A DNA stretch of 64,000 bases. Source: an uncultured Elusimicrobiales bacterium (GTDB taxonomy: Bacteria; Elusimicrobiota; Elusimicrobia; Elusimicrobiales; Elusimicrobiaceae). Shown piece by piece: positions 31,886-40,879 of this stretch (positions are counted from its first letter, which is position 1; each line of letters opens with the position of its first letter). The notes under the pieces were generated by a model, which did not search any database, had not been told where the DNA came from, and saw nothing but the letters and a program-made list of their open reading frames with translations. The translations under genes and the position numbers were made by a program. The stretch lies in contig CALUVB010000023.1 of the NCBI GenBank assembly GCA_944324115.1, positions 36,835-100,834 of the forward strand, read 5' to 3'.

Positions 31886-32824
31886 ATGCGTTTCAAGAAA
31901 TCACCTTCTTATTTTATGCAATACGTCGGTCTCAAAGCCGCGTGCTGGGTGTTTAGGCTGCTGCCCTATCGGGCGGCTTGCGCAGTAGGCCGTTTTTCTA
32001 CAGCAACGGCGGCCCATATAATGAAAAAACGCTTTGAACGCAATTTGAAAGATATCGCCCTGGCCTTTCCGGAGAAATCTCCACAGCAAGTATACGACAT
32101 TGCCATCAAGTCTTGGCGTAATATGGGGCAAATTTTGGCTGAATTTATAAAGCTGTCTTCTTACTCTGCCGCGAAAATTAACCAACACGTACAAGTGCGC
32201 GGAATTGAAAAACTGAAAGAAGCCGAAAAAAACAAAACAGGCGGCATTATTCATATTGGACATTTTACCAACTGGGAAGCTTTCGGTTTGGCGGTATCCG
32301 TCTGGGGGATAGACAAGGCCGTACTGGCACAACGCGTAGACAACCCATATGTTGACGAAGAAACAAACCGCTTGCGCAATATTTTTGGCGGGCACACCTT
32401 TTACAGCAATCATGACGCCAACCCGTTTTTTGCCTGCGCACGCTGGCTTAAACGGGGTAAATTAATTGGGATTTTAACAGACCAAAACGTCGTGGGAAGT
32501 GAAATTTTTATGCATTTTTTAGGCCGACCTGCGGCCGTTTCCCCCATTACCGCCTTGCTGGCCTGCCGCCTGCAAGTGCCGGTGTTTCCCGTGGTAGTGA
32601 CGCGGGAAAAAGACCATTTGGTATGCACAGTGGAAGACCCGATTTTCCCCCCGGCTGAATACAGCCCGGAAAATATCCGCTTATTTGTACGAAAACTGAC
32701 GGACATTTATGAAGGTTGGATACGCAAAAACCCGGAAAATTGGCTCTGGGCACATAACCGCTGGAAAAGAGAAGAGGAGGGCAAACGCTGGTTTGCCGAG
32801 CACCCCCAATGCCAAATAAAATAA
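31886..32824 (+). CDS. LpxL/HtrB-type lipid A acyltransferase
   Basis: A 312-residue member of the lysophospholipid/lipid A acyltransferase family. The HX4E catalytic box is HFTNWE near residue 131. The N-terminus is hydrophobic, and DQNVVGSEIFMHFLGRPAA near 195-213 is the family's second block. It probably adds the secondary acyl chain to Kdo-lipid A. It overlaps gmhB by 16 bp and heads an LPS-building operon. Whether it is LpxL-like or LpxM-like cannot be told from sequence alone. Confidence 0.88.
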   Translation: MRFKKSPSYFMQYVGLKAACWVFRLLPYRAACAVGRFSTATAAHIMKKRFERNLKDIALAFPEKSPQQVYDIAIKSWRNMGQILAEFIKLSSYSAAKINQHVQVRGIEKLKEAEKNKTGGIIHIGHFTNWEAFGLAVSVWGIDKAVLAQRVDNPYVDEETNRLRNIFGGHTFYSNHDANPFFACARWLKRGKLIGILTDQNVVGSEIFMHFLGRPAAVSPITALLACRLQVPVFPVVVTREKDHLVCTVEDPIFPPAEYSPENIRLFVRKLTDIYEGWIRKNPENWLWAHNRWKREEEGKRWFAEHPQCQIK

Positions 32825-33369
32825 AAGCCGTATTCTTTGACCGAGACGGCACCCTCATTCACGAAAAGCCAGGCACCTATTTAAGCGAGCCGGACCGGGT
32901 TCGTCTGTATGCGCCTGTTCCGGAAGCATTGGAGAAACTGCAAAAGGCGGGCTTTGTGTTTTTTATTGTATCCAACCAATCCGGCATTGGGCGCGGGTAT
33001 TTTACGGAAAGAGAAGTAAATGCCGTACATGCACGCCTGCGGCAATTACTAAAACCGGCCGTCATACAAGAAATCGTATTTTGCCCGCATAGCCCTGAGG
33101 AAAAATGCGCCTGCCGCAAGCCCGGCACCCTTCTGGGAGAACAGCTGATTGCCCGCTATCACATAGATACGAAGCGCTCTTTTATGGTGGGAGACAAAAA
33201 AGCTGACGTACTTTTCGGCCGCGGGCTCGGCTTCCAAAGCGTTCTGGTTACCACTGCCAACGGCAAGAAGCATTTGCAAAAATATCCCGATTTGAAACCG
33301 GATTTTGTAGCCGCAGATATGCGGGCCGCCGCGCGCTATATTTTAAAAAAGGACAAGGAACATGTTTAA
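32809..33369 (+). CDS. gmhB: D-glycero-D-manno-heptose-1,7-bisphosphate 7-phosphatase
   Basis: A 186-residue HAD phosphatase. The nucleophile motif FFDRDGTL lies at 9-16, the Zn loop CPHSPEEKCACRKP near 86-99 is the GmhB signature, and VGDKKADV (about 126) gives the acidic motif. It acts in ADP-heptose synthesis for the LPS inner core, between the kinase and nucleotidyltransferase steps. It overlaps the acyltransferase upstream and the lipoprotein downstream by 16 and 8 bp, so it is embedded in the operon. Confidence 0.93.
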   Translation: MPNKIKAVFFDRDGTLIHEKPGTYLSEPDRVRLYAPVPEALEKLQKAGFVFFIVSNQSGIGRGYFTEREVNAVHARLRQLLKPAVIQEIVFCPHSPEEKCACRKPGTLLGEQLIARYHIDTKRSFMVGDKKADVLFGRGLGFQSVLVTTANGKKHLQKYPDLKPDFVAADMRAAARYILKKDKEHV

Positions 33370-34480
33370 ACGGATTTTCCTCTGCCTTATCTGCTTCTGT
33401 TTGGCGGCTTGTTACGCCAAGCAAAAAGTCCAGCCGCTCTCTGCCCCGGCTGCCGGTTCGGCACCGCAGGCGCAAATAACGTCACAATTCCCGGTTCCTC
33501 AGGCCGATTCCGCTGCGGCAGAAACGTCTCCGTTCGCTACGGCACAAACCAATCAAACAACCGCCTCAGCAGACGCCAGCCCACTGCCCGCCAACCGAGC
33601 GCTCGCTGCCTCAGACCAAACGGCGCTTTCCGCACCGGCCTCTGCCCCGGCATCGGTTCCGACCTCCCCACAGCCCGCTGCAGATAAAGCCGTATTTGAA
33701 GACGAAAAACTAATTGATTTTGAAGGCCGCATGCTTCACCCATACGCGGCTCTCTCGCCCAACAGCCAGGCCAAACAAACCGCCCCTTGGGCCTATGAAC
33801 AGCTTAAATACGGCATTTATTATACATTTATCAAAGCCGGCACCGCGTACATACGCAACCGCGGGCTGGTGGATATCAACGGCCATGCGGCCTATTTGCT
33901 GCAAACGACTGCTTTTTCCGCTCCGGTGATAGATGCTTTTTTCAAAGTGCGCGACATCAATCAATCTTGGTTAGACGCGGAAACATTTTATTCCTTGGGA
34001 TATGGGCAAAGCGTGCGCGAAGGCGGTTATGTACGTGATGAATGGCTGACTTTTGATTATCCCCGCCGCCAATACAGTGGCTTGGTACGGAAAAAAGAAG
34101 AACCTCGCCCAATTTCCGGCCCGCTGGAAATGAATGTAGTAGACATACTGACGTCTCTGTACTATGTCCGCTCGCAACAGTTAGAGCCGGGCAAAGACCT
34201 TGTTTTTGACATTGTCAATCGGGAAAAGCAATATCCGCTTATAGTCAAAGTGCTGAAAAAAGAGAAAGTAAAAACCGATGCAGGCACTTTTGATTGTATC
34301 GTGGTGGAACCTCAGCTGCGCGGAGAAGGAATTTTTGTATCCAAGGGTAAAAGCTTAAAGGTATGGCTCACTGACGATGAATACAAAATGCCCGTCAAAA
34401 TGCAGGTGGAAGTGTTTATTGGATCGGTATCGGCTAAATTGCTGGAGTATAAAAGACAAGAGCCGACAAATATTTTATAA
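33362..34480 (+). CDS. DUF3108 lipoprotein
   Basis: A 372-residue lipoprotein: signal sequence with lipobox LAAC (Cys-17), then a Pro/Ala/Ser/Gln-rich linker to about residue 120, then a C-terminal domain of the DUF3108 type. Visible family features are GIYYTFIKAGTAYI near 158, followed by alternating strands, and the closing DAGTFDCIVVEP and VWLTDDE-x-x-MPVKMQVEVFIG. DUF3108 proteins are periplasmic beta-rich proteins of unknown role that often sit near LPS genes. Here it lies between gmhB and the heptose kinase with overlaps on both sides, which supports an envelope role. RBS AAGGA. Confidence 0.82.
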   Translation: MFKRIFLCLICFCLAACYAKQKVQPLSAPAAGSAPQAQITSQFPVPQADSAAAETSPFATAQTNQTTASADASPLPANRALAASDQTALSAPASAPASVPTSPQPAADKAVFEDEKLIDFEGRMLHPYAALSPNSQAKQTAPWAYEQLKYGIYYTFIKAGTAYIRNRGLVDINGHAAYLLQTTAFSAPVIDAFFKVRDINQSWLDAETFYSLGYGQSVREGGYVRDEWLTFDYPRRQYSGLVRKKEEPRPISGPLEMNVVDILTSLYYVRSQQLEPGKDLVFDIVNREKQYPLIVKVLKKEKVKTDAGTFDCIVVEPQLRGEGIFVSKGKSLKVWLTDDEYKMPVKMQVEVFIGSVSAKLLEYKRQEPTNIL

Positions 34481-34506
34481 TGAAACAGTATAAAAAAGAG
34501 GTATCC

Positions 34507-35496
34507 ATGCAAATTGTAACAACCAAAAGACTCAAAGAAATTTTACGCGCTTTTAAAGGCAAAGAAATGATTGTGGTGGGTGACGTAATGCTGGACCACT
34601 TTATTAAAGGCGACGTCTCACGCATCTCGCCGGAGGCACCGGTGCCGGTAGTCGCGGTGAACAAAGAATTTTTTGTAGCCGGAGGAGCCGGAAATGTGGC
34701 CGTCAATTTAGCTGCGCTGGGGGCAAAGCCCACGTTGGTATCCGTCGTAGGGCGCGATGCCGGGGGCGAGCTGTTGAAAGATTTCTTACGCAAACAAAAC
34801 GTCAACATCAGCGGCGTGGCGGAAGATTACGACCGCCCCACCACACAAAAAGTGCGCGTCATGGCGGAACAGCAGCAAATTGTCCGTTTTGACCGGGAAA
34901 GCAAGCAGACCATTTCCCACGAAGTATCCGCCGAATGCATGCGCAACTTTAATGCTGCCTTGACACAAGCCAAAGGAGTCATTTTGTCAGACTACGGCAA
35001 AGGCATGCTCAGCGATAATAACATCAAAACATTGGTGGCAGCCTGCCGTAAACACAAAATACCCGTGTGTGTGGACCCTAAAATTGATAATTTTAAGAAA
35101 TATAAGAATATTACCTGCATGACGCCCAACACCAAAGAAGCGTGGGAAGGCTCCGGCTTGGCGCCCAAAAGCGGAGAACAAGCCATGGAAAATTTGGGTT
35201 GGAAAATTTTAAAAATGCTTAATGCGGATTCTATTTTAATCACCCGCAGCGCAGACGGCATGAGCCTGTTTGAAAAAGGCAAGAAAAGCCCCATCACCGT
35301 CAAAGCTACCGCCCGGGAAGTATTTGATGTTACCGGTGCGGGAGATACGGTGATATCAGTGTTTACGCTGGCTTTGGCCTGTGGGGCCAAACTGCATGAG
35401 GCGGCGGTGCTTTCCAACTACGCCGCCGGCATTGTGGTGGGCAAAAGCGGTACGGCTACGGTCACCCCGCAGGAAATTGAGGAGGTATTGCCGTGA
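34507..35496 (+). CDS. D-glycero-beta-D-manno-heptose-7-phosphate kinase (HldE N-terminal type)
   Basis: A 329-residue PfkB-fold kinase matching the first domain of HldE (RfaE domain I). GDVMLDHFIKGDVSRISPEAP (about 21-41) is the family opening. GGAGNVAVNLAALGA follows, and the PfkB end motif is DVTGAGDTV near 274. The nucleotidyltransferase domain of HldE is absent, so that step must be a separate gene elsewhere. ATG 34507 is chosen because AAAGAGG lies in front. The earlier ATG at 34480 overlaps the previous stop (TAATG) but has no RBS. Confidence 0.9.
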   Translation: MQIVTTKRLKEILRAFKGKEMIVVGDVMLDHFIKGDVSRISPEAPVPVVAVNKEFFVAGGAGNVAVNLAALGAKPTLVSVVGRDAGGELLKDFLRKQNVNISGVAEDYDRPTTQKVRVMAEQQQIVRFDRESKQTISHEVSAECMRNFNAALTQAKGVILSDYGKGMLSDNNIKTLVAACRKHKIPVCVDPKIDNFKKYKNITCMTPNTKEAWEGSGLAPKSGEQAMENLGWKILKMLNADSILITRSADGMSLFEKGKKSPITVKATAREVFDVTGAGDTVISVFTLALACGAKLHEAAVLSNYAAGIVVGKSGTATVTPQEIEEVLP

Positions 35497-36230
35497 GCGA
35501 CGTTTTAATTGTTATTCCGGCCCGTTACGGCTCCACCCGGCTGCCGGGTAAAGCCTTAAAATTGTTGGCGGGCAAGCCGGTCGTGCAGCATGTATGGGAA
35601 GCCTGCGTCAAGGCCGATGTCGGTGAAGTGCTGATTGCTACCGAAAACCAAATAGTAATAGATGCAGTGGCCCAATTCGGCGCTAAAGGCGTACTGACCA
35701 GCGAGGCCTGCCAAAGCGGCACAGACCGCGTATACGAAGCGGCCAAAAACCGCCCGGAAAAAATAATCATCAATGTACAAGGAGACGAGCCGTTCATCGC
35801 GCCGCTGACTGTGCAAAAGATTGCTCGTTTGCTGCAAGCAGAGCCGCAGTGCGATATTGCTTCCGCCGTAGCCCCCACTTTAGATGAAAATAAAATAAAT
35901 GATCCCAACTGCGTCAAAGCCGTTTTAAACAGATATGGCAAAGCGCTTTATTTTTCCCGCTCGCGCGTGCCGTATAAACGGGAACTTACCGAAGAAAACA
36001 AAAGAGTGCCCTACTGGCAGCATTGCGGCATTTACGGATACCAACGCAAGGCGTTGGAACGTTTTGTCAGCCTGCCTCCCAGCCCGCTGGAACAGTTGGA
36101 ACGGCTGGAACAGCTGCGCGCGCTGGAAGATGGCATGACCCTTAAATGCGTGGTCATAGACTCGGCAGGCCCGGCAATAGATACCGCCCACGACCTGCAA
36201 AGCGCAGAAGAATATTTTAAAACGCATTAG
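35493..36230 (+). CDS. kdsB: 3-deoxy-manno-octulosonate cytidylyltransferase
   Basis: A 245-residue KdsB, which activates Kdo as CMP-Kdo using CTP. The nucleotide-binding PARYGSTRLPGKAL lies at 8-21, QGDEPF near 96, and YFSRSRVPY near 150. It starts with GTG in a GTGA overlap with the heptose kinase stop, behind a GAGGAGG RBS. The neighbour pyrG makes CTP, the co-substrate. A double hairpin terminates the operon after it. Confidence 0.96.
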   Translation: MSDVLIVIPARYGSTRLPGKALKLLAGKPVVQHVWEACVKADVGEVLIATENQIVIDAVAQFGAKGVLTSEACQSGTDRVYEAAKNRPEKIIINVQGDEPFIAPLTVQKIARLLQAEPQCDIASAVAPTLDENKINDPNCVKAVLNRYGKALYFSRSRVPYKRELTEENKRVPYWQHCGIYGYQRKALERFVSLPPSPLEQLERLEQLRALEDGMTLKCVVIDSAGPAIDTAHDLQSAEEYFKTH

Positions 36231-36238
36231 AGCGAAGG

Positions 36239-36280
36239 ACTCCCGCCCCGGCGGGAGTTCCCCTTTTTAGGGGCGTTTTT
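36239..36280 (+). terminator. Tandem terminator after kdsB
   Basis: ACTCCCGCC / GGCGGGAGT (36239-36258) followed by a CCCC/GGGG hairpin and five T. Confidence 0.85.
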
Positions 36281-36373
36281 CTTAGAAAAGACAACAGCCC
36301 AAATGAAAAACCTGCGGGGCCGAGTAGACCCGCATAAAGATTTTATTTTAAATTCTTAACCAAGGAGCGTCTT

Positions 36374-37966
36374 ATGTCTAAATTTATTATTATCACCGGC
36401 GGGGTGGTCAGCTCGCTGGGAAAAGGCATTTCCGGGGCCAGCATCGGCAAGCTGCTGCAGCTGCACGGAATGAAAGTCAACATGATTAAATGCGACCCTT
36501 ATATTAATGTGGACCCAGGCACGATGAGCCCCTACCAGCATGGAGAAGTATTTGTGACCGTAGATGGGGCGGAAGCCGATTTGGATTTGGGCCATTATGA
36601 ACGCTTTTTAGACGTCAACATGACCAAAGCCAACACCAACACCGCCGGCAGCATTTACCAAACAGTCATTGACAAAGAGCGCCGCGGGGAATATTTGGGA
36701 GCGACGGTGCAGGTAATTCCGCACATTACCAATGAAATCAAAAAACGTTTTTGCGCATTTGAAAAAGATTTTGACGTATCTATCATTGAAATCGGCGGCA
36801 CGGTGGGTGATATAGAATCTTTGCCTTTTCTGGAAGCGGCACGCCAGCTGCGGCTGGAAAAAGGAGCAAAAAACGTCATCTGCGTACATGTTACGCTGGT
36901 GCCGTATATCGCTGTAGCACAGGAACTGAAAACGAAACCCACTCAGCATTCCGTCAACAAACTGCGTGAGGTGGGCATAGAGCCCAGTATGCTAATCTGC
37001 CGTACTGAAAAACCCCTCTCGGAAGGAATTAAAAATAAGCTTTCTCTGTTCTGCAGCGTGCCGGCGCAGGCCGTCATTGAATGCGCAGACGCCAAATCCA
37101 TTTATGAAGTGCCGCTGAATTTCTATAAACAAAAGGTAGATGAACAGGTATTGGAACTGTTGGATTTAAAACCTAAACACGCAGTAGATGCGGAGTGGTT
37201 CAAATTCTTTGAAAAAGCTCTTAACCCGACCAAAACGGTCAAAATTGCCGTGGCAGGCAAGTATTCGGAATTGCAAGATGCCTATAAATCCGTCAACGAA
37301 GCCCTCCGCCACGCTGGTATGAATAATGACGCTAAAGTGGAGATTGTCTACGTCAATACAGAAAAAGATGATGTGACCAAAAAGTTAAAAGAAGCCGACG
37401 GCATTTTAATCCCGGGCGGCTTTGGCACACGAGGGATTGAAGGCAAAATAGAAACTGTGCGTTACGCGCGCGAGAATAAAGTACCATTTTTGGGTATTTG
37501 TGTCGGCATGCAGTGTGCCGTCATAGAAGCGGCGCGCAATCTCTGCGGGCTCTCAGATGCCAATTCTACCGAATTTAACCCACAGACGAAAGACCCCGTA
37601 GTGGATTTGACCCCTCAGCAGAAAAACGTGGTCTATAAAGGCGGCACCATGCGCCTAGGAAACTATACGGCGGACTTGGAAAAAGGCTCACTGGCATATC
37701 AGCTTTATGGCAAAGACCAGATACAGGAACGACACCGCCACCGCTATGAGCTCAACCCCGCTTACGTCAAACAGTTGCGCGAAGTGGGCCTGCATGTAAC
37801 CGGTTGGCATGAAGGCGTGCTGCCGGAAATCGTAGAACGGCAAGACCACCCGTATTTTATTGCGGGCCAGTTCCACCCGGAATTTGGCTCCCGCCCGCTG
37901 CGCCCACACCCGCTCTTTGACGGGCTGATTAAAGCCAGTTTAAAAAGAAAAGAAGAAAAGAAATAA
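36374..37966 (+). CDS. pyrG: CTP synthase
   Basis: A 530-residue CTP synthase. The N-terminal synthetase domain opens GGVVSSLGKGISGASIGKLL with the P-loop. The linker leads to the glutamine amidotransferase domain with the nucleophile Cys in GICVGMQCA (about residue 377) and the His/Glu in QFHPEF near 502. It converts UTP to CTP. The terminator after kdsB separates transcription, but the proximity to CTP-using kdsB is notable. RBS AAGGAG. Confidence 0.97.
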   Translation: MSKFIIITGGVVSSLGKGISGASIGKLLQLHGMKVNMIKCDPYINVDPGTMSPYQHGEVFVTVDGAEADLDLGHYERFLDVNMTKANTNTAGSIYQTVIDKERRGEYLGATVQVIPHITNEIKKRFCAFEKDFDVSIIEIGGTVGDIESLPFLEAARQLRLEKGAKNVICVHVTLVPYIAVAQELKTKPTQHSVNKLREVGIEPSMLICRTEKPLSEGIKNKLSLFCSVPAQAVIECADAKSIYEVPLNFYKQKVDEQVLELLDLKPKHAVDAEWFKFFEKALNPTKTVKIAVAGKYSELQDAYKSVNEALRHAGMNNDAKVEIVYVNTEKDDVTKKLKEADGILIPGGFGTRGIEGKIETVRYARENKVPFLGICVGMQCAVIEAARNLCGLSDANSTEFNPQTKDPVVDLTPQQKNVVYKGGTMRLGNYTADLEKGSLAYQLYGKDQIQERHRHRYELNPAYVKQLREVGLHVTGWHEGVLPEIVERQDHPYFIAGQFHPEFGSRPLRPHPLFDGLIKASLKRKEEKK

Positions 37967-38006
37967 CCTTATATAATTTTCCTTCCCCGTCGGAGAGTAT
38001 ACAGCG

Positions 38007-38036
38007 AAAGGCCCCGAGCAAACGCCCAGGGCCTTT
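38007..38036. terminator. Hairpin between convergent pyrG and pilin gene
   Basis: AAAGGCCC / GGGCCTTT perfect stem with a long loop. No long T run on either side, so efficiency is uncertain. Confidence 0.5.
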
Positions 38037-38057
38037 ACTGCGCTCCACAATTCTTAA

Positions 38058-38558
38058 TTATAAATTAAAAGCACGGCACATTTTCCTTCCCCAATCTGTC
38101 CAGCCGTCACAGGACAAAGGACTATCCCACCCTTCGCCGTCATAAGGAGTCAGCAAACCCAAGGAGTATTGCTCTTCCCCATTTTTATAACGCGACGCAA
38201 TGATCTGTGTATTATCGGTCAAATCATACACAAAATTTTTAGTAGTATAGCAGTCGGTCTCCGTGTGTGACCAATTGCAGCCCCATTCTCCCCCGCCCAA
38301 TTCAAAATCCGTATTCCTCCAAGATCTACAATCTTGCATATAACATAAAACCATCGCCTGCTGGGCATTTTTCAACATAATTTGCGCCTCTGCAACACGG
38401 CTTTTTTCCACCGCTATCTCATATTTCGGCAAGGCAATAGCCGCCAAAATACCGATAATCAACACCACCACTAAAAGTTCAATAAGTGTAAAGCCGCGAA
38501 ATTTGCATTTTACGGGTTTTTTTACGCTGGGGAATCTTTTTTGATAAATTTTTCTCAT
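38058..38558 (-). CDS. Type IV pilin-like protein (prepilin)
   Basis: A 166-residue prepilin beginning MRKIYQKR. The leader ends at G|FTLIE and the helix ends ALPKYEIAVEKSR. The domain has six cysteines and ends CDGWTDWGRKMCRAFNL, a shortened form of the common end. ATG 38558 is preferred to the in-frame TTG 38564. The promoter cassette has 12 T but a shorter linker, giving a 14-bp spacer, below the range of an efficient promoter. Single gene between pyrG and pbpC. Confidence 0.9.
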   Translation of the reverse strand: MRKIYQKRFPSVKKPVKCKFRGFTLIELLVVVLIIGILAAIALPKYEIAVEKSRVAEAQIMLKNAQQAMVLCYMQDCRSWRNTDFELGGGEWGCNWSHTETDCYTTKNFVYDLTDNTQIIASRYKNGEEQYSLGLLTPYDGEGWDSPLSCDGWTDWGRKMCRAFNL

Positions 38559-38572
38559 GAGCAAAATTTATC
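38543..38572. repeat. Inverted repeat around the pilin start codon
   Basis: GATAAATTTT (38543-38552) and AAAATTTATC (38563-38572). The loop contains the ATG and a small CTCATGAG palindrome. Confidence 0.7.
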
Positions 38573-38590
38573 AAAAAAAAAAAACGTCAA
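38559..38590 (-). promoter_or_regulatory. Poly-T spacer promoter of pilin gene
   Basis: Minus strand: TTGACG (38585-38590), 12 T (38573-38584), GA, TAAATT (38565-38570), six bases, ATG. Spacer 14 bp. Confidence 0.6.
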
Positions 38591-38623
38591 GCCCTTTGCT
38601 AATTGACAGCGAACGCTCCCCCA

Positions 38624-40879
38624 TTACAATACTTCAAAACGCGTTTCCGCGCTCTCTCCGCCACAAATAACCTGCAGTTCAAAATTCCCTTTCTGTAATG
38701 GCCACCACAAATCCGCTTCGGCCCCCGGCAGCTCCTTGCTGTTTAAACGCCAACGGCAAGGCGTTTGCCCACCTATCGTCTTAAAGTGCAGCTGCTGGCC
38801 TGCCGGCGGCAAAGCCGGATCATATTTATACACATCACCCGAAACAGGAAAAATAAGTTGCAGTTTATTAGAAAGCGCTTGATGTTTGCCGCTGCACACT
38901 TGCTGCGGCACGGTGCCCGCCGCAAACACTTCCTCCCGCGTATGTATACAGCCGGGCCCCGCCAAAAGGCCGCTCTGTTCACACACTACCGCTTGTTGTA
39001 TGCCGTCTGGACATTCAAAGTCTTCCGATGGATATTTGCGCTGGGCATATAACAGCACATCATGCATAATAGGCGCCGCGCCGGATATACCGGATACTTT
39101 TTGCATGGAAGAAGCGTCAAAATTTCCCGCCCATACGGCCACAGTCAAACGCGGCGTATAGCCGATTGCAAAATTATCGCGGTAATCTTTGCTGGTGCCG
39201 GTTTTGGCGGCGGCGGGAAAGCCAAAATGAAGCGGAGAATTTAACCCAAACGCGTCTGCCCGGGCCGTGTTATCCGATAAAATATGTGTAATAATATAGG
39301 CAATTTGAGGCGAAATTACCTGCCGGCGGCCCGTTTCTCCAGCAGTCAGCTTGGGCTCTGTGGCAAACAATACCGGAGCCAGTACGCCGCCGCGCGCCAA
39401 GGCGGCGTAGGCATTGGCCAGATCCAACAAACTCACCTCTCCGCCGCCCAAAGCCAAACCTAAACCATAAAATTCGGGATCTTTGTCTAAAGAACGAAAT
39501 CCCAGCTCATGCAACAAGTTGAGCAGCCGGGCCGCACCAAGCGGTTCAGCGGCTTTCACAGCAGGCACATTGTAGGAGCAGGCCAATGCGCGGCGCAACG
39601 GCACACCGCCATGAAATTTCTCATCATAATTGCGCGGGCGGAATCCTCCCTCAAAAAAGGTATCCTCATCTTCCAAGATACTGGCCGCGCTCAAGCCGTT
39701 TTGCAAAGCCAATGCGTAAACAAACGGCTTTAAAGAGGATCCCGGCTGGCGTAAGGCTGCCGCCCCATCTACTTGACCGCTGTGCCGTTCATCATAAAAA
39801 TCCGCCGAACCGACATAAGCCAGTATTTCCCCAGTTGGATTATCCAATACTATTACAGCGGCATTGGTTACATTGTTATCTTGAAGTTTATTTAGGTGAT
39901 TTTTAATGGCCCTTTCCGCATAAAGCTGCAAATCTTTATCTAAAGTGGTATATATTTGGCCCGCTTGCGGCGCCATTTCATACACCCGCCGGGCGAAATG
40001 CGGAGCCGAAAAAGGCCGCTCCCCCCGCACCAACCCCAACGGCTCCAACATGGCTAAACGGTATTGCTCTGCCGTTATGGAGCCGTTTTTATATAAAGCT
40101 TGCAAAACGCGGCCCCGGCGCAGCATAGCGCCCTTAGGATTTTCAAAGGGGTTTAAGCGGGAAGGCGCTTGAATAATACCCGCCAACAAAGCTGCCTGCG
40201 CCAAGGATAAATCTGAAGCCGGCACAGAAAAATAAAATTTAGCTGCACTTTGTATACCTTGTGTCAAATGGCCCCATTCCAATCTATTAAGATAATCTTC
40301 CAAAATTTCCTCTTTGCTGGCCCTGCATTCTAAATGCCAGGCTTTCCACGCTTCAGCCAGTTTTCCCCGCCATGTTTTAGGCCGCGGCTGACGCAAACGC
40401 ACCAACTGCTGTGTAATAGTAGAAGCTCCGGATACCACTGTGCCGCCGGTTATATTCTGCCAAGTGGCGCGCAATACGGCAAGCCAGTCTATACCATGAT
40501 GCTGATAGAAACGGCGGTCCTCGGCAGCTATAGCAGCCAAAGGTACCCAAGGAGAAATCTCGGACAATGGCACCGGTTCAACATACGTTTCCCGCGGAGA
40601 CAGAAAAGCCCTCAAGGGGCGCCCCTTCCTATCAAAAAGTTGTACAGAAACCGGGCCAAAGACCGCAGAGACTGAGGCCGAAGCCGAAGCCGGAGCCGGA
40701 GCAGAGACCGAGGCTGAAGCCAAAGAAAAGGTAGAAGACGAAAACGCGCCTAGTCTTGCCAAAACAGACGCATGCGGCTCTGCACGTGCATCTACAACCG
40801 GCATAGAAAAGGCTTCCCCGCCTACCAGGCAGGGAAGAGCCCATATGCACCAAACTATACCGGCTGCAGAAATTTTCAT
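38624..40879 (-). CDS. pbpC: Penicillin-binding protein 1C
   Basis: A 751-residue bifunctional PBP with glycosyltransferase (GT51) and transpeptidase domains and the C-terminal PBP1C extension. GT51 motifs are AIAAEDRRFYQHHGID (about 116-131) and TITQQLVR (159-166). Transpeptidase motifs are SSLKPF (SxxK, near 379), SYN (near 434) and KTGTSKDYRDNF (near 560). Near residues 55-75 there is an Ala/Ser repeat (ASASVSAPAPASASASVSA). It overlaps the A2M gene by 4 bp; this pair is conserved in many Gram-negatives and is thought to defend and repair the wall together. Confidence 0.95.
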   Translation of the reverse strand: MKISAAGIVWCIWALPCLVGGEAFSMPVVDARAEPHASVLARLGAFSSSTFSLASASVSAPAPASASASVSAVFGPVSVQLFDRKGRPLRAFLSPRETYVEPVPLSEISPWVPLAAIAAEDRRFYQHHGIDWLAVLRATWQNITGGTVVSGASTITQQLVRLRQPRPKTWRGKLAEAWKAWHLECRASKEEILEDYLNRLEWGHLTQGIQSAAKFYFSVPASDLSLAQAALLAGIIQAPSRLNPFENPKGAMLRRGRVLQALYKNGSITAEQYRLAMLEPLGLVRGERPFSAPHFARRVYEMAPQAGQIYTTLDKDLQLYAERAIKNHLNKLQDNNVTNAAVIVLDNPTGEILAYVGSADFYDERHSGQVDGAAALRQPGSSLKPFVYALALQNGLSAASILEDEDTFFEGGFRPRNYDEKFHGGVPLRRALACSYNVPAVKAAEPLGAARLLNLLHELGFRSLDKDPEFYGLGLALGGGEVSLLDLANAYAALARGGVLAPVLFATEPKLTAGETGRRQVISPQIAYIITHILSDNTARADAFGLNSPLHFGFPAAAKTGTSKDYRDNFAIGYTPRLTVAVWAGNFDASSMQKVSGISGAAPIMHDVLLYAQRKYPSEDFECPDGIQQAVVCEQSGLLAGPGCIHTREEVFAAGTVPQQVCSGKHQALSNKLQLIFPVSGDVYKYDPALPPAGQQLHFKTIGGQTPCRWRLNSKELPGAEADLWWPLQKGNFELQVICGGESAETRFEVL

